64,000 nt of DNA from Shinella zoogloeoides. Lineage in GTDB: Bacteria > Pseudomonadota > Alphaproteobacteria > Rhizobiales > Rhizobiaceae. Both the position numbers and the translations under genes were made by a program. Location: NCBI RefSeq assembly GCF_030733845.1, contig NZ_CP132311.1, positions 2,669,501 to 2,733,500 of the forward strand, read 5' to 3'. The notes under the pieces were generated by a model, which saw nothing but the letters and a program-made list of their open reading frames with translations, searched no databases and was not told the origin of the DNA. Positions 44,418 to 51,824 of the stretch are shown here, one piece after another; positions within the stretch are counted from its first letter, which is position 1; every line of letters starts with the position of its first letter.

Positions 44418-47400
44418 TCATGAGCCACCTTTCCGGCTGACCGCTTCCGTTTTTAATCGTGGCCGCAAATCGAGACCCTTAGCCAATAGCCTCACAGTGC
44501 CACCCAGCTCTTGCTGAAGCCGTCGAGCTTCAGCATCAAGGAAAGAGATCAGCATGGGCAGCGTCATCTGCGCATTAGTGTCCGGGTGCCTCCAGGTTCG
44601 ATCCGAACTGACGGTGATCATCAAGCAACCGACCTTCGCATGTTCCGCCGCCATGTACTTGGTGAGCAATTGATCCTTGAGAGCGCTCCGTAAATCTGCA
44701 GCAGAACGGTCCTTTTCCCCAATCTTCAACTCGATCGTCGCTTGTTGCGGCGACGAGGTTGAACGGAGCCGGATGTCGGTTTCCTTCTCGTCGGCCGTCG
44801 CAGCTTCCTGATCAACGGTGTAGATGTGGTTGTTCATTGCGTTGAGCTCGCGGGCGATCGCTCGCCGCATCACTCTCTCATCCTCGATCAGCGCCCATTG
44901 CTCACGCGGCGAGGTATCTTGCAAAAGGGCGTCATCGATGTCGTCCAAGCGGTCACGGAGCAGCTGGTACATTGCATCGCGCGTGTTTGGCGGTGCTTCG
45001 CCATACGTATCCAATGTCTTGAACTCGCTCTCCGATAAGGTGGCGGCATCCGCCTCTTCTGCTGCCTTTTCTTCCGCCAAAATTCGCCCACGATCCGAGA
45101 AATGCGCGAATAGCGGGTCGTTGATCATCGCCATCTTTGTCGACCAGCCCTCGCTGCCGCTGAGATCGAGCACCGCGCCGAGCAGATTGTTTCGTGCATT
45201 TTCCGCGTTGTCGCGGGTGTCAGGGGTGTAGGCTCCTTCGTGCCGAACATCGTCTGATGGGCGCACGTGGCGATAGGCGAGCTTTGCCAGTCGCAATTGC
45301 ACGGCGGGCGTAAATCCGGGCGCCTTCGGGTAGACAGCGCCCCCGTCATGGTCCCGTCCAAAGAGCCGGGCGAACCACCCGACCGCGACACTGTCCTTTT
45401 CCGGTTCGACATCGGTAAGACCGGCTTCCAAGATATCAGTTGCCCGCGCAGGGTTGAGCCGGAATAGCAAAGGTAACCAAGTCCCGGCCCCAGAAACGTT
45501 AAGGCCAGCCCCAAGGAACCGCGCTACCGCGCTTTCGAGAAATGCACGGTCATCCTCGTTTCCAAATTTTAGCATGATTTCGATGGCGTGGTCAGTGACC
45601 GTCTCCGACGCCCGCACATTGGAACCGCGGCCGCTTAGCATCGACTCCAACCACTGCCGCACGCGCGGCACGAAAACGGCTGCGATAGCGGGAGATGCGT
45701 ACTTGATATCCTGAATCACGTGAGAGTGATCTTCATTGGAGGTGTCATAGAGCGCGAGGGTGATTTCTCTGCCTAAAACATTGTCAATTGCGGTGGGATG
45801 GGCACCTGCGAGCGCCTCCAGCCAGGACGGAAATCCATTGAGGTGGATCGGCGCGTAGCGGCAGGCGAGCTCAGCTTCTTCCGGCGAGAGCTTGGACGCC
45901 CAATCCGGATCTTCGGCTTCGGCCTCGATTGCCGCCAGCCCGAACTGCCATCGGACAAGAAACGTCCTCTTCTCACCGTCAGGTCGTTCACTTCGAAGCG
46001 TAGGGCGATCATTACGCCAGACCTTAAGCATCGAATTCCTTAGCTTATCGGCCACCTCCTTTCCAAACTGCTCTTCGATGAAGGCGCGGTTCCACCCGGC
46101 GGACCTGCTCTCGGAACCAGTCCGCTCCATCACGCGCCAAAGATTCCAGGCCGTGCCCGAGGCGCGGCTGTCACCGAAAAGTTGCTCGGGGTGGTCGATG
46201 ATCTCCTGCCAGAAGGCGACCCAGCTTGCGTGTGCTTTAGCGCCATCACGCTCCTCCTTCTTTTGACGCCGCGCGTGGTTGCGTTCGAGGCGGGCCATTT
46301 CCTCGCTAAGAGGGCGGGGCTTCATTCTATCCTCAAGCATCGCCGTCAGCTCCGGCGAGTCCGATGTGAGGGGGCGGAGGTCCTCCAGCGGGGCTGGCGT
46401 TTCGCCACGCCGGTGCAACAGACCCGTCATCAAAGCCCATAGCATCATCTGACGGTGGACCAGCGGCTCGTCAGGATTGGAAAGTCGACGACTCACCCAT
46501 TCCAAGTCCGAGTCTGGCGTTAGGGTCAGCCCACCATCATGGGAAATCGTATAAAGCCGGTGCCATGGGTCCGGCTCCGGATGCAGAGCGGCCAAGAACG
46601 CATCCTCCTTCCAGAAGGCCTCTTCCCTAGCTTCTGTCGGCAAATTGGCGATCACCTTTGTGAGCGGCGCGGGGCGATCATCTGAACTGTGGCGGCCGTC
46701 GTTTAGCCGTAACGCTAGGAGGGTGGAGCGTAGCCATGCCGAAGTGCGAACCCCGAGATGCGCTTGGCGGCCACACGCTGCGAGCAGCGCCTCAAGTAGG
46801 TCTGGCCGGTTCGTTGCAACATGGGGATGCCGTGAAGGATCCCACGTCACCCCATCACCAACTAGCCGCGTCAGAAGCTCGCGCAAACCGTCGAGGTCGG
46901 CGTCTGCACTCTCCAGTCCCTCTATCATCTTCGGGAAGTGATAGGTCAGGTAGCCGACGGCGCCTTTACCTTCGCGCACCCGCACGAGAATTTTTTCGAG
47001 AGTAGCCAGCGGCAGGTGGTGCGGAAAGAGATGCGCAAAGCTTCGGCGGGTAACCTCGTCGTCCCAGAGATCAGGCATAGACCCCAGGCTCTCCGCGATT
47101 GCGGTGACCCGCGGATCGTCCAATGTCACAAGGACACTTACGGCCGTGCTCCGAAGGGTGGCGGGCATGCCCTGATCAAGCGCGACCTCATAGGCAAGGT
47201 CGGCGCATTCCGGTATGGGACCGGCAGCAATGAGGTCGAGTACCAGGTCACGGACCTCATGATTTGGCACACCAGCGTTCCAGTGCTGCTTGATCGTCTC
47301 GGCTAGATCGGGCGAGGCGAAACGGCGAACTTGAATGTGCGGGATGCTGAGCCCCCGCCATTCGCCTTCCCTGTATCTGGAGATGAATGCGTCCAGCGCG

Positions 47401-48770
47401 CGCATGCGCTGGTCAGGCCGAAGAGACTGAGGGTCGCCGAAATTCAGCATGACCGAGGGATCGCGGCTGACGATCTCATCGAATACACTGTCACGCCAAA
47501 GTGCGAGCCATGCCGCGACGGGACGCATTGACGGGCGTACCACGGGCAATCCTTGAGCTGTCTCCGTGAACAAAAATCGCTTGATCGACTTCATGGGAAC
47601 GCCTTCCTGAAGAAGGGCTTCTAAACGCACCGCTGCGAGATACTCCAGCACGGAGCGGTGGTGGAAGCGAACTCGGCCGTAACTTGCGAAGCCAAAGAGC
47701 GGTCGCTCTAACAGTGTCTTTTGCTCGTCGGCTGAAGCCTCGGGGATTAAGCGCGATACATCGAGTGCAGACACGCTTGCCTCAACGTCGTCGGTGCTGG
47801 CGTCGTGCCGCAGGGTGAGCTTTCGCATCAAGATCGCAGCAAGAGCTAGGCGGCTCGCAAGCTGTTGGGCCTTCTGCAGGGAAAGGTTTGTCCGTTCCTC
47901 ACGCTCGGCGTTTGGCTTCAGCTTTGTCGCAACGTTGGACTCGACTTGCTCGCGGTGGGTTCTGATGCGCTGGAGGTCGCGCCAGTCGGCACATAGTTCG
48001 ACGAGGTCCTGGGGACGCTCGGCAAATTCCTCTGCATTCCGCCGTTCGATGTCCCGCAGAAGGTCATCAGGATTGCTAACATTCTGGGAGATGGCCAAGG
48101 CTCGCATCTGGCTTGTCGACAACGGCAGCAAGCCAACATTGGCCCACCCCTCATGATCGTTGTCATAATCGGTTTTTTGCGGGCGGTTGTGGCGCATCGC
48201 GATATCAGCAAATGCATTTGCCGATGCCGTAACCGTCTCACGCTTTGGGATCGGAAACTGGTCGACCATCAACTTCCGGTCGAGCGGTACCGGACGGCTG
48301 GTGACAATAATGCGGATACGGGCCAGCTGACCGTCGACAAGCTTTCTAAGCCTGCGCAGCGCAACGTCAAACTTGCCGCGTGTGAGCTTCAGCTCATCAA
48401 TCGAGTCGAGAAAAAAAGTTGCTACGTCGGACTGGGCACGTTTCCAATATTCCAGCCGATCCAACTCGTCGCCAGAGAGCATGTCGTCAATTGGCGTCAT
48501 CGCAAGGACCGATAAATCAAGAAAAAACGCTGCCTCGCCCTCGCTCCACAATTTCTGTTGCTGCGCGCGGCACTCATAGGTCTTACCCGACCCCGCTTCC
48601 GAGACGAGCAGCACCCGCCTGAAGGCAAGGAGGTCTTCCCATTTTAGCTCTTTTCGCCAGTACCCGCGGCGCGCCGTCGAAATCGCGGTTTCGAGATCGG
48701 CCACTTCCTCGTTCGTAAGACGGTAGAAAGTCCGCTCCACTGTTCCGCTATCTGTAAGAGAGGTACTCAT
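44418..48770 (-). CDS. large STAND/NACHT-type NTPase with C-terminal PD-(D/E)XK-like nuclease domain
   Basis: 1450 residues from the ATG at 48770 (a TTG at 48794 is upstream). A short N-terminus leads into an NTPase core: Walker A VSEAGSGKT (56-64), Walker B TFFLDSIDEL (118-127, the NACHT-style D-x-x-D-E) and a sensor RIIVTSRP (153-160). Residues ~430-1280 are helical, Leu/Ala-rich and repeat-like, probably HEAT/ARM-type sensor repeats. The C-terminus has D1332 (ETDIRLR), E1347-x-K1349 (IELKIG) and Q1367 (DQLLTKYM), matching a PD-(D/E)XK nuclease core. STAND NTPases with nuclease effectors are anti-phage proteins (Avs, bNACHT); here the putative effector is at the C-terminus. Base composition is lower in GC than neighbours. 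Confidence 0.75.
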   Translation of the reverse strand: MSTSLTDSGTVERTFYRLTNEEVADLETAISTARRGYWRKELKWEDLLAFRRVLLVSEAGSGKTYECRAQQQKLWSEGEAAFFLDLSVLAMTPIDDMLSGDELDRLEYWKRAQSDVATFFLDSIDELKLTRGKFDVALRRLRKLVDGQLARIRIIVTSRPVPLDRKLMVDQFPIPKRETVTASANAFADIAMRHNRPQKTDYDNDHEGWANVGLLPLSTSQMRALAISQNVSNPDDLLRDIERRNAEEFAERPQDLVELCADWRDLQRIRTHREQVESNVATKLKPNAEREERTNLSLQKAQQLASRLALAAILMRKLTLRHDASTDDVEASVSALDVSRLIPEASADEQKTLLERPLFGFASYGRVRFHHRSVLEYLAAVRLEALLQEGVPMKSIKRFLFTETAQGLPVVRPSMRPVAAWLALWRDSVFDEIVSRDPSVMLNFGDPQSLRPDQRMRALDAFISRYREGEWRGLSIPHIQVRRFASPDLAETIKQHWNAGVPNHEVRDLVLDLIAAGPIPECADLAYEVALDQGMPATLRSTAVSVLVTLDDPRVTAIAESLGSMPDLWDDEVTRRSFAHLFPHHLPLATLEKILVRVREGKGAVGYLTYHFPKMIEGLESADADLDGLRELLTRLVGDGVTWDPSRHPHVATNRPDLLEALLAACGRQAHLGVRTSAWLRSTLLALRLNDGRHSSDDRPAPLTKVIANLPTEAREEAFWKEDAFLAALHPEPDPWHRLYTISHDGGLTLTPDSDLEWVSRRLSNPDEPLVHRQMMLWALMTGLLHRRGETPAPLEDLRPLTSDSPELTAMLEDRMKPRPLSEEMARLERNHARRQKKEERDGAKAHASWVAFWQEIIDHPEQLFGDSRASGTAWNLWRVMERTGSESRSAGWNRAFIEEQFGKEVADKLRNSMLKVWRNDRPTLRSERPDGEKRTFLVRWQFGLAAIEAEAEDPDWASKLSPEEAELACRYAPIHLNGFPSWLEALAGAHPTAIDNVLGREITLALYDTSNEDHSHVIQDIKYASPAIAAVFVPRVRQWLESMLSGRGSNVRASETVTDHAIEIMLKFGNEDDRAFLESAVARFLGAGLNVSGAGTWLPLLFRLNPARATDILEAGLTDVEPEKDSVAVGWFARLFGRDHDGGAVYPKAPGFTPAVQLRLAKLAYRHVRPSDDVRHEGAYTPDTRDNAENARNNLLGAVLDLSGSEGWSTKMAMINDPLFAHFSDRGRILAEEKAAEEADAATLSESEFKTLDTYGEAPPNTRDAMYQLLRDRLDDIDDALLQDTSPREQWALIEDERVMRRAIARELNAMNNHIYTVDQEAATADEKETDIRLRSTSSPQQATIELKIGEKDRSAADLRSALKDQLLTKYMAAEHAKVGCLMITVSSDRTWRHPDTNAQMTLPMLISFLDAEARRLQQELGGTVRLLAKGLDLRPRLKTEAVSRKGGS

Positions 48771-48903
48771 TGGTGCACGCCCGTTGTCGGCCAAATTGAA
48801 TTAGGTCGGGCCAGCCCGATCTGCAGCGTTCGGCCCACGGCCTTAGCTGCCCGCTGCAGCATGGATAGCGTCACTGATGGGTTGTTGGAGTCAAGCAGCC
48901 GGT
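48767..48903 (-). pseudogene. XRE-type antitoxin/regulator fragment, C-terminal part only
   Basis: The minus-strand frame reads LLDSNNPSVTLSMLQRAAKA and continues AVGRTLQIGLARP, the C-terminal part of an XRE helix-turn-helix regulator (the usual SGKNNPSL.ML.RAAKALG pattern). The N-terminal helix-turn-helix is missing; a stop precedes it in frame. Its stop codon overlaps the start of the large NTPase (ATGA), so regulator and NTPase once formed a coupled operon. Confidence 0.55.
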
Positions 48904-49253
48904 CCGATTATCGACAGTCAAGTTTATAGGCGCGGCTGGGTAACCGATTAGGCTATGGCTCGCATCCCAAGGTGGGCAAGGCACGCATCCCAGGATGCAA
49001 GGTCGCATGCCAGCTCGATCGTGTAGATCTCTAGGCTGAGTGGCGGCGACGTCAGCTATCTGGAACTCGCGGAGCTTGATCGAACGACCGGAATGAAGGC
49101 GCAAAACGGTCACGAAAGAACGTCGATCGTTGTGCAGAGGCCAAAGCAACCATTTCCTTAGGCTCTTCTTCCCATTTTATATCGTGACGGTGTTTGCCCT
49201 TGACCACGAAGCATACTTCGTCATTGCTTGAGTAAACCAATACGGAGTTCATC
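48904..49253. other. 350 bp of degenerate intergenic DNA
   Basis: No supported gene. It should hold promoters for the minus-strand NTPase and the plus-strand gene at 49254. A minus-strand frame (to 49294) overlaps the next gene's start and is not credible. Confidence 0.4.
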
Positions 49254-49706
49254 ATGCTTGGTTTGCGCAAATGGCCATGGGGCATCCTGCCCACCTACAA
49301 CGGCTTCAGCCACGATGAGCGCGTCCGCGGATGGCAGCTGGTAGGCTGGTTCATCGACAATGGCTGGATGCCCAAGGCGACGCAGTGCTGCATCTCCGGC
49401 GCGACGGAGCGGGTGCAATATCACAGCGAGGATTATTACGGCTGGACGCCATATGCCTTGAACCAGCAAGTCCATTTTGCCCTGCACCAACGCTTCAATC
49501 GCCCCAAACGGTGGCTGGAGCTGGTGGAGCGATATGCCATGACCGGAAATGAATGGTTTGCCAACCTCGCGATGGAGCCGATCGACGTAGCCGGATCGTT
49601 GCGGGCGAGCCAGGGTGCAGGTGTCGTCGATATCTTTGCGCGGGCGCCGGTGCCGAAGGACGTCACAATCCCCAGGCACCAGATCTATACAAGATCAGAG
49701 ACCTGA
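49254..49706 (+). CDS. hypothetical protein, 150 aa
   Basis: ATG at 49254 with GGAG at about 6 bp. The sequence is Trp- and Tyr-rich (KWPWGILPTYNGFSHDERVR, WFIDNGWMP, YHSEDYYGWTPYALNQQVHF) with balanced composition, clearly coding. Cys-Cys at CCISG could bind metal. No family recognised; its last codons come within 17 bp of the convergent XRE gene. Possibly a conserved accessory protein. Confidence 0.75.
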   Translation: MLGLRKWPWGILPTYNGFSHDERVRGWQLVGWFIDNGWMPKATQCCISGATERVQYHSEDYYGWTPYALNQQVHFALHQRFNRPKRWLELVERYAMTGNEWFANLAMEPIDVAGSLRASQGAGVVDIFARAPVPKDVTIPRHQIYTRSET

Positions 49707-49722
49707 CGCGCCGCAAGCCGGC

Positions 49723-50067
49723 TCACTTGAGCGTCTTCAACGCCTCGATCTGCTGGAGCGCGATGCTGACGGCCGTGTCGCTCAGCCCTTGCACGACGGT
49801 CACCAGCCTTGCCTCGTTGTCGGCCCGCTCGCGCGACACGTTGCGGGCATCTTTTGAGGCTTCGATCACCTCGACCGTCGGCAGGTCGAGCACCCGCGCC
49901 AGATCGAGCAGCGTATCGAGCGCTGGCAGTTGCTTGGCGCGCTCGATATTCGAGATGCTTTCGGGCGTCTTACTGATGCGGGCAGCCAGTTCCTCCTGCG
50001 ACCAGCCTCTTGCCATGCGCGAAGCCTTGACCCTGGAAGCGATGATTTGTCTGAGCCTGTCCGTCAT
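49723..50067 (-). CDS. XRE family transcriptional regulator
   Basis: 114 residues from the ATG at 50067; the longer frame would run through the operator palindromes. The helix-turn-helix occupies about residues 5-60 (IIASRVKASRMARGWSQEEL, ISKTPESISNIERAKQLPAL). The C-terminal half is helical and may dimerise. It is divergent from the nuclease-like gene, with palindromic repeats in the 160-bp gap, and probably represses both. Confidence 0.88.
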   Translation of the reverse strand: MTDRLRQIIASRVKASRMARGWSQEELAARISKTPESISNIERAKQLPALDTLLDLARVLDLPTVEVIEASKDARNVSRERADNEARLVTVVQGLSDTAVSIALQQIEALKTLK

Positions 50068-50101
50068 GGCGCGAAGATGACTTCGACAATTCGACTTGAC
50101 C

Positions 50102-50147
50102 ATGAAGTGAACTTGAGCATTGGTCACAACCATGAAGTCGACTTCAT
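50102..50147. promoter_or_regulatory. XRE operator: perfect and imperfect 16-bp palindromes
   Basis: ATGAAGTCGACTTCAT (50132-50147) is a perfect 16-bp palindrome. ATGAAGTGAACTTGAG (50102-50117) is an imperfect copy exactly 30 bp, about three helical turns, away. A further GATGACTTCGAC-like half-site lies at about 50075. Located between the divergent XRE and nuclease-like genes. Confidence 0.65.
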
Positions 50148-50184
50148 CAGGATGGCGACTGACGAAGTTTATGGAGGTTCCGCC

Positions 50185-50229
50185 ATGCCCGAAACGACGA
50201 ATTGCCCTCAAGCGCTGGAGATCGTGTGA
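50185..50229 (+). CDS. 14-codon leader mini-ORF
   Basis: ATG at 50185 preceded by GGAGG at 8 bp. It encodes MPETTNCPQALEIV and ends TGA overlapping the ATG of the nuclease-like gene (TGATG). The main gene has no strong ribosome-binding site of its own, so ribosomes finishing the mini-ORF probably re-initiate there. An in-frame ATG at 50152 would make 25 codons. Confidence 0.5.
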   Translation: MPETTNCPQALEIV

Positions 50230-51524
50230 TGCAAGCGCTCCTGCTTCCAAGTGTCGATCAGGATACGATTGGGCCGGCAGGACCTCCAACCGCCCTCCCC
50301 TTCAGCCGCCGGACGCTGTCTTCCGTTCCAGGCGGCTATGACGAGAAGTGGCTGCAGGAACTGCTGTTTGCCCATCCCGCGCTGATACCGCTCGAGCTCA
50401 TCGAACCGGGTGCCGGAGACGTCGTGCCGCTCTGCCGCGAACTGACGCTGAGCCGCGAGGGCGGCGTCGTGTTCCTCGACCTGCTCTGCGCCACCCGAAG
50501 CGGACGCCTGATGCTGATCGAATGCAAGCTGTGGCGCAATCCCCAGGCGCGCCGCGAGGTCGTCGCGCAGATCCTCGAATATGCCGCGCTTCTCAAGGGC
50601 TGGAGCTACGGCGACCTGACGGCTCGCCTGAAGCAGCAGCGGCGCTGGCAGGGTCCAAATCCGATCTTCGACCATGCCCGGACCCTGTGGCCCGATCTCG
50701 ACGAGGCCCGCTTCGTCGATGGCGTCTCGCGCTCGCTCGCCACTGGCGACTTCCACCTGGTCATCGCCGGTGACGGCATCCGCTCTGACGTCGAGGCTTT
50801 GGCCGGCCATATCAACAGCAGCAATATGGGCTCGGGCCGCCTCAGCCTGCTGGAGATCCAGCTGTGGGGTTCGCCGCGGGGCGATACGATCGTCGTGCCC
50901 TGGGTGCCGACACGCACCGAGGTGATCGAAAGCCGGGTGATCGTTGCCGAAGACGGCCGGACGCTTCCGGTCAAGGATGTGCGGGTGGACGGCGTGCTGG
51001 TGGATGGCGCGGGCGCGAGAGGCCATGGCGCAAGCGATGCCGATCAGATCGTCGATCCGGCAAAGGCGGCGCAACGCGACCACAACAAGGTGTTTTGGGA
51101 CCGCTTCATAGTGGAGACCCGCTTCGACCACCCCGAACAGCTTGCGCCGACCCACGGCGGCAACAACTGGGTTCGCATACCGCTGGAATCGCCGGTGCGT
51201 TGGCTGACGGCCTATCGTGCGAGCAACGACGTGATGGGCATTTTTGCCCGACTCACCGACGAGGCCGGCCGGCAGCTTGCAGCCATGCTGGACGATCAGA
51301 TCGAGGGACTGCGCACGGAAAGCGGATTGCCGCTGGAGATCAAGATCCAGTCCGAAGAGCCCTTCAAGGCCGATCTGTCGGTCACGCAATCGACCGCCGG
51401 GCTTGGGGAGGACGAGCAACTCGGATGGCTCTCGGACACGGCAAACCGTCTGGTGACGCTTCTGAGACCAAAACTCTCCGCCTGGTCGGCGGCGCAGAGC
51501 GCAAACCAGGGGGCTGCGGCATGA
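50229..51524 (+). CDS. putative PD-(D/E)XK nuclease-like protein
   Basis: 431 residues from the ATG at 50229. The N-terminal 150 residues carry a nuclease-type core: E44 (WLQELLFAHPALIP), D84 (VVFLDLLCA) and E98-x-K100 (LMLIECKLWRNPQARREVVA), then QILEYAALLKGWSY. This order (E, D, ExK, Gln) fits the restriction-endonuclease-like fold. Residues 280-431 form a second domain with FWDRFIVETRFDHPEQLAPT. It is translated with the leader mini-ORF and overlaps the next small gene by 4 bp. Role in defence or DNA repair is inferred from context. Confidence 0.7.
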   Translation: MQALLLPSVDQDTIGPAGPPTALPFSRRTLSSVPGGYDEKWLQELLFAHPALIPLELIEPGAGDVVPLCRELTLSREGGVVFLDLLCATRSGRLMLIECKLWRNPQARREVVAQILEYAALLKGWSYGDLTARLKQQRRWQGPNPIFDHARTLWPDLDEARFVDGVSRSLATGDFHLVIAGDGIRSDVEALAGHINSSNMGSGRLSLLEIQLWGSPRGDTIVVPWVPTRTEVIESRVIVAEDGRTLPVKDVRVDGVLVDGAGARGHGASDADQIVDPAKAAQRDHNKVFWDRFIVETRFDHPEQLAPTHGGNNWVRIPLESPVRWLTAYRASNDVMGIFARLTDEAGRQLAAMLDDQIEGLRTESGLPLEIKIQSEEPFKADLSVTQSTAGLGEDEQLGWLSDTANRLVTLLRPKLSAWSAAQSANQGAAA

Positions 51525-51778
51525 GCGCGGATGAGAGCGCAGGCGGCACGACCAGCGACAAACAAATGCAGGTCGCGCTCGCCGTCGCGATGGAACCCGA
51601 CCTTCGTGCGCTGAAAGGCCTGACGACGGTCCTGCGTTATCTCAGCGAACGCGCACCGTCCGAGCTGATCGAACCGGCCGCCCTTGCCGCCCTGATCGTT
51701 CCCGCCGAAGACGCGGTGGACCGGCTCCTTGCCTTGAGGCAGGCCGGGACCCGGGAAGATGAAAAGGGCCGCCGTTGA
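51521..51778 (+). CDS. small helical partner protein, 85 aa
   Basis: The ATG overlaps the nuclease-like stop (ATGA), so it is co-translated. The sequence is helical (LRALKGLTTVLRYLSE, LIVPAEDAVDRLLALRQAG) with a polar N-terminus. No family recognised. The tight coupling suggests it binds or regulates the nuclease-like protein. A strong terminator overlaps its 3' end. Confidence 0.65.
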   Translation: MSADESAGGTTSDKQMQVALAVAMEPDLRALKGLTTVLRYLSERAPSELIEPAALAALIVPAEDAVDRLLALRQAGTREDEKGRR

Positions 51779-51793
51779 ACCCGGCGGCCCTTT
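51763..51793. terminator. bidirectional terminator hairpin
   Basis: AAAGGGCCGCCG and CGGCGGCCCTTT form a perfect 12-bp stem with a 7-nt loop. It closes the plus-strand nuclease operon and lies 32 bp from the end of the convergent terminase gene. A- and T-runs flank both sides. Confidence 0.85.
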
Positions 51794-51824
51794 ATGCTGG
51801 TGCGCGAGCGCTGCCTAATAACAC

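Noticed and set aside
49052..49294. Minus-strand 80-codon frame upstream of the 150-residue hypothetical gene
   Set aside because: It overlaps the start and ribosome-binding site of the better-supported plus-strand gene and lacks its own site.
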